A DNA stretch of 16,901 bases from Verrucomicrobiota bacterium (GTDB lineage Bacteria > Verrucomicrobiota > Verrucomicrobiia > Limisphaerales > JAEYXS01), in NCBI GenBank assembly GCA_023431185.1, contig JAEYXS010000071.1, forward strand, positions 1 through 16,901, read 5' to 3'. The notes beneath the pieces were generated by a model that searched no databases, was not told the DNA's origin, and saw only the letters and a list, made by a program, of their open reading frames with translations. Position numbers and translations under genes: made by a program. Positions 14,155 to 16,901 of this stretch are shown one piece after another. Each line of letters begins with the position of its first letter. Within the stretch, counting starts at the first letter, position 1.

Positions 14155-15450
14155 ATGCATCCAAGAAACTTACTTATCTGCGCTTTCATTTTGCTGGTCA
14201 GCCTTTCCTCCCGTGCCGCCTCCGCCCCGCCGAACATCGTCATGATCGTCTCCGACGACCACGCGTGGACCGATTACGGCTTCATGGGCCATCCGCAGAT
14301 CAAGACCCCGAATCTCGATAAACTCGCCGCCGAGAGCCTCACCTTCCGGCGCGGCTACGTCCCTGGCAGCCTCTGCTGCCCCAGCCTCGCCTCCATGATC
14401 ACCGGGCTCTATCCGCATCAGCACAAGGTCACCAGCAACGACCCCGCCATTCCGAAAGGCATGACGAACCGTGATTTCCAGAAATCTCCGCTTTTTGACC
14501 AAGGCCGCGAGATCATGTCCAAATTCATCGAGGACGCGCCGACCTTACCGCGCAACTTGCAACAAAAAGGCTACCTCAGTCTCCAGACCGGCAAGTGGTG
14601 GCAGAAACATTACAGCCGCGGCGGCTTCACTCACGGCATGACCCAGGGTGGTCGCCATGGTGATGTCGGCCTCGAGATCGGTCGCAAATCCATGCAGCCC
14701 ATCTACGACTTCATCGCCACCGCCAAGAAGGAGCAGAAACCATTCTTCGTCTGGTATGCCCCTCTCCTTCCGCACGATCCGCACACCCCGCCCGAGCGTC
14801 TTCTGAAGAAATATCAGGACAAGACGAATTCCCTCCACGTCGCCAAATACTGGGCCATGGTGGAATGGTTCGACGAGACCTGCGGTGAACTGATGAATCA
14901 CATCGACCAGCAAGGCTTGCGCGAGAACACCATCTTCGTCTATGTCGCCGACAACGGCTGGATCCAAAACCCCGAAGCCCCGCGCTACGCCCCCAAGTCC
15001 AAGCAATCCCAATACGATGGCGGTGTACGCACGCCCATCATGATCCGCTGGCCCGGCAAAGTGAAACCGCAGATGAGCGAAGAACTGGCCATCTCCATCG
15101 ACATCATGCCCACCCTCCTCAAAGCCGTCGGCCTGCCCACCACCAAGGACATGCAGGGCATCGACCTGTTCGATGACAAAGCCGTGAAAGCCCGCAAGAC
15201 CATCTACGGCGAATGCTTCACCCACAACGCCGTGGATCTTCAGGTCCCCGCCACCAGCCTGCGCTGGCGCTGGGCGATTGAAGACCACTGGAAACTCATC
15301 CTCCCCGCGAAACAAAACGAGCCCGATGCCCCCATCGAACTCTACGACCTGAAGAAAGACCCCTTCGAGGAGAACAACCTCGCCAGCAAGGAATCCAAGC
15401 GCGTAACTGCCCTGACCAAGAAGATTGACGCTTGGTGGCCCGCCAAATAA
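14155..15450 (+). CDS. Secreted sulfatase with altered formylglycine motif
   Basis: 431 residues with a signal peptide (1-23, ending SSRAASA). The alkaline-phosphatase-fold sulfatase core is clear: PNIVMIVSDDHAWTD (26-40, metal ligands Asp34/Asp35), the modification site CCPSLASMITG (74-84), TGKWW (145-149), LPHDPHTPP (205-213), VADNGW (264-269, Asp266/Asn267) and YDGGVRTPIMIRWPG. Family members cleave sulfate esters, typically from polysaccharides, in the periplasm. The active-site Cys74 is kept but the Arg expected in C-x-P-x-R is Leu78, and the His of the usual TGKWH is Trp149. It may be a divergent subfamily. It sits between a sugar kinase and a small secreted protein gene. Confidence 0.9.
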   Translation: MHPRNLLICAFILLVSLSSRAASAPPNIVMIVSDDHAWTDYGFMGHPQIKTPNLDKLAAESLTFRRGYVPGSLCCPSLASMITGLYPHQHKVTSNDPAIPKGMTNRDFQKSPLFDQGREIMSKFIEDAPTLPRNLQQKGYLSLQTGKWWQKHYSRGGFTHGMTQGGRHGDVGLEIGRKSMQPIYDFIATAKKEQKPFFVWYAPLLPHDPHTPPERLLKKYQDKTNSLHVAKYWAMVEWFDETCGELMNHIDQQGLRENTIFVYVADNGWIQNPEAPRYAPKSKQSQYDGGVRTPIMIRWPGKVKPQMSEELAISIDIMPTLLKAVGLPTTKDMQGIDLFDDKAVKARKTIYGECFTHNAVDLQVPATSLRWRWAIEDHWKLILPAKQNEPDAPIELYDLKKDPFEENNLASKESKRVTALTKKIDAWWPAK

Positions 15451-15530
15451 CGGCGTACCTTGTCATCATCTGCGGTGTTCCACTCAATAGCATTCGACTT
15501 TTGAGGGTCACGAACCTATTTTTAGGCCGC

Positions 15531-16292
15531 ATGATTAGAGGCTTTTTCCGCACATTGACCTTGGCTGTTCTGTTGGGTGTATTCACATTTCACAGCCACC
15601 CGCTCAGTGCCGCCGCATGGCGTGTCTCCTATTTGAACGCTGGCGTTGCCGACCTGGATCAGAAGTGGATGGGAACAGACTATGAGCGGGCCGTCCAGGC
15701 GATCATCACCGCAAAAATTCCCTTGCCCACTTTTAAGGACTCCCGGGGCAAGGCCGTGCTCATGCGGATCGTTTCCGAGGAAAACCTTGCGTTCATCCAG
15801 AACAAAGACCTGCCCGTCACTTCACGTATGGAGAATTTCATGCTCATGCAATCCAGCATGAGTGCCCTGTTGGGCCACTATGTGACGGTCGCCAACCAGG
15901 GAAAAGTTTCTCTCCCTGATGAACTCATCGTCTTCTACAGCTTCATGCTGCGAACCGCCGCCAGCGGCATCGGCCTGACCGATGAATTCTTGGGCGCGAT
16001 CCCCAAGGACGACAAATACGAAGGCCGTATCGAAAGCCTCAAGAAAGTTCAGGTGGGCATCGTCGGCATGCTGGTGGGCGCCGAGATGACGCTGAACGAA
16101 GACTACTACTCAAAAAGAAACCGCAGTGATCTGCTGTTGATCATTTCCGAGACCTTGCCCAGGTTCAAACCCATCCTGCCAAACGAATTCAAAATCGAAT
16201 ACCGCGTGAAATTGGTGCAGCAGAAAAAGAAGTTCAAAGACAGGCAGAGCCTGCAATTGCTGAACCAGATGACGGAATTGCTGGCCAATTAA
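15531..16292 (+). CDS. Secreted protein of unknown function
   Basis: 253 residues from the ATG at 15531; the frame is open back into the sulfatase gene, but only this start yields a clean signal peptide (MIRGFFRTLTLAVLLGVFTF, then HSHPLSAAA). The mature part is mostly helical by appearance, with FMLMQSSMSALLGHYV and a Lys-rich tail near the end (VQQKKKFKDRQSL). No catalytic motif, cysteine, repeat or recognised domain is seen. It starts 80 nt after the sulfatase stop on the same strand, so they may share a transcript. Its stop codon overlaps that of the convergent ABC-transporter gene. I do not recognise a family. Confidence 0.7.
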   Translation: MIRGFFRTLTLAVLLGVFTFHSHPLSAAAWRVSYLNAGVADLDQKWMGTDYERAVQAIITAKIPLPTFKDSRGKAVLMRIVSEENLAFIQNKDLPVTSRMENFMLMQSSMSALLGHYVTVANQGKVSLPDELIVFYSFMLRTAASGIGLTDEFLGAIPKDDKYEGRIESLKKVQVGIVGMLVGAEMTLNEDYYSKRNRSDLLLIISETLPRFKPILPNEFKIEYRVKLVQQKKKFKDRQSLQLLNQMTELLAN

Positions 16293-16901
16293 TGCCCCGC
16301 CAAAGCGACTGCCTCCCCACCCGTCGCCAACTGCATCAACGCTTCCTCGCTCAACTCCTCCCGCCTCAACTCCCCCGTTATGCGTCCCTCATGCATCACC
16401 AGCGCGCGATCCGACATCCCCAGCACCTCCTCCATGTCGCTCGATACGAACAAAATCGCCATCCCCTTACCCGCGAGTTCCTCCATCAACCCATAGATCT
16501 CCGACTTCGCCCCCACATCGATCCCTCGCGTCGGCTCATCTAGCAGCAACACCTTCGGATTCATCGCCAGCCATTTGCCGAGCACCACCTTCTGCTGATT
16601 GCCACCTGAAAGAAACTGCACGAACTGTTTGTCACTCGGCGTCTTCACCCTCATCTGCTCGATCATCTGGCGGCTGATCTCATTTTCCTTCGCACGATTC
16701 AAAAATCCATTCTTCTGATCGCGCAACAAACTCGCCAGGCTCAGATTCTCTTTCACCGCCATCTCAAGGATCACCCCCTGCTGCTTCCGGTCCTCCGGCA
16801 CCAACGCCAGCCCCGCCGCGATTGCTGCAATCGGTGAACCGATCTTCGTTTCCTTCCCCGCCACCTCGATCGTTCCGCCCAGTGCCGGCGTCACCCCGAA
16901 C
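16289..16901 (-). CDS. Sugar ABC transporter ATP-binding protein (RbsA/MglA-like), C-terminal part
   Basis: Runs off the right edge; about 203 C-terminal residues are visible, and the frame stays open to the end (FGVTPALGG). This is the second nucleotide-binding domain of a tandem ATPase energising CUT2-type sugar import. VPEDRKQQG, QFLSGGNQQKVVLGKWL (signature) and VLLLDEPTRGIDVG (Walker B and D-loop) are as in RbsA. The switch position reads FVSSDMEEV, lacking the usual His, which is normal for this half of RbsA-type proteins. The second-domain Walker A and the whole first domain are outside the window. Ribose, galactose, xylose or another sugar cannot be distinguished. Confidence 0.92.
   Translation of the reverse strand, partial: FGVTPALGGTIEVAGKETKIGSPIAAIAAGLALVPEDRKQQGVILEMAVKENLSLASLLRDQKNGFLNRAKENEISRQMIEQMRVKTPSDKQFVQFLSGGNQQKVVLGKWLAMNPKVLLLDEPTRGIDVGAKSEIYGLMEELAGKGMAILFVSSDMEEVLGMSDRALVMHEGRITGELRREELSEEALMQLATGGEAVALAGH

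Overview
The window looks like chromosomal DNA of a GC-rich, Gram-negative soil or freshwater bacterium. The strongest guess is Verrucomicrobia, possibly the Pedosphaera/Limisphaerales side. Reasons are the strong C-ending codon bias, a secreted sulfatase next to sugar-catabolism genes, a type II membrane protein built of carboxypeptidase-regulatory-like folds, few Shine-Dalgarno sequences, and intergenic regions full of short dispersed repeats. The taxonomy is an inference; there is no rRNA or other marker gene here.

Left half (about 546-8056): surface-polysaccharide or glycoconjugate genes. A GT-C membrane glycosyltransferase is followed by a dolichol-phosphate-mannose-synthase-like GT2 and a SAM methyltransferase whose start lies 2 nt after the GT2 stop. 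Convergent to these is a GT4 glycosyltransferase on the minus strand. Divergent from the GT4 is an AlgD-like GDP-mannose 6-dehydrogenase. Convergent to that is a WcaJ/EpsE-type polyprenyl glycosylphosphotransferase. A plausible joint role: the phosphotransferase primes a lipid-linked glycan, AlgD supplies a uronic-acid nucleotide sugar, GT4 extends the chain, and the GT2/GT-C pair makes and uses a polyprenyl-phosphate sugar outside the membrane. No flippase, polymerase or exporter is present, so the locus is incomplete or dispersed.

Middle (8312-13032): a minus-strand membrane-anchored multidomain protein, then plus-strand genes for an NADPH-dependent FMN reductase, a Gfo/Idh/MocA oxidoreductase, a secreted heavy-metal-associated (HMA) protein that appears to hold a second, cysteine-less HMA fold, and endonuclease III.

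Right part (13152-16901): a PfkB-type sugar kinase, a secreted sulfatase with an altered formylglycine motif, an unrecognised secreted protein, and, convergent with it and sharing a TTAA stop overlap, the C-terminal half of an RbsA/MglA-type sugar ABC transporter ATPase that runs off the window. Sulfatase, oxidoreductase, sugar kinase and sugar importer would fit use of sulfated glycans, but they are not one clear operon.

The most unusual non-coding content is a repeat family with a 10-bp internal period ending in GTGGTTAAA. Two copies sit directly in front of start codons. There are also heptamer (TTTGAAC) arrays and several unrelated perfect hairpins. A probable gene remnant lies between two repeat copies at the left end. 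No tRNA, rRNA, CRISPR array, insertion sequence or phage gene was seen.
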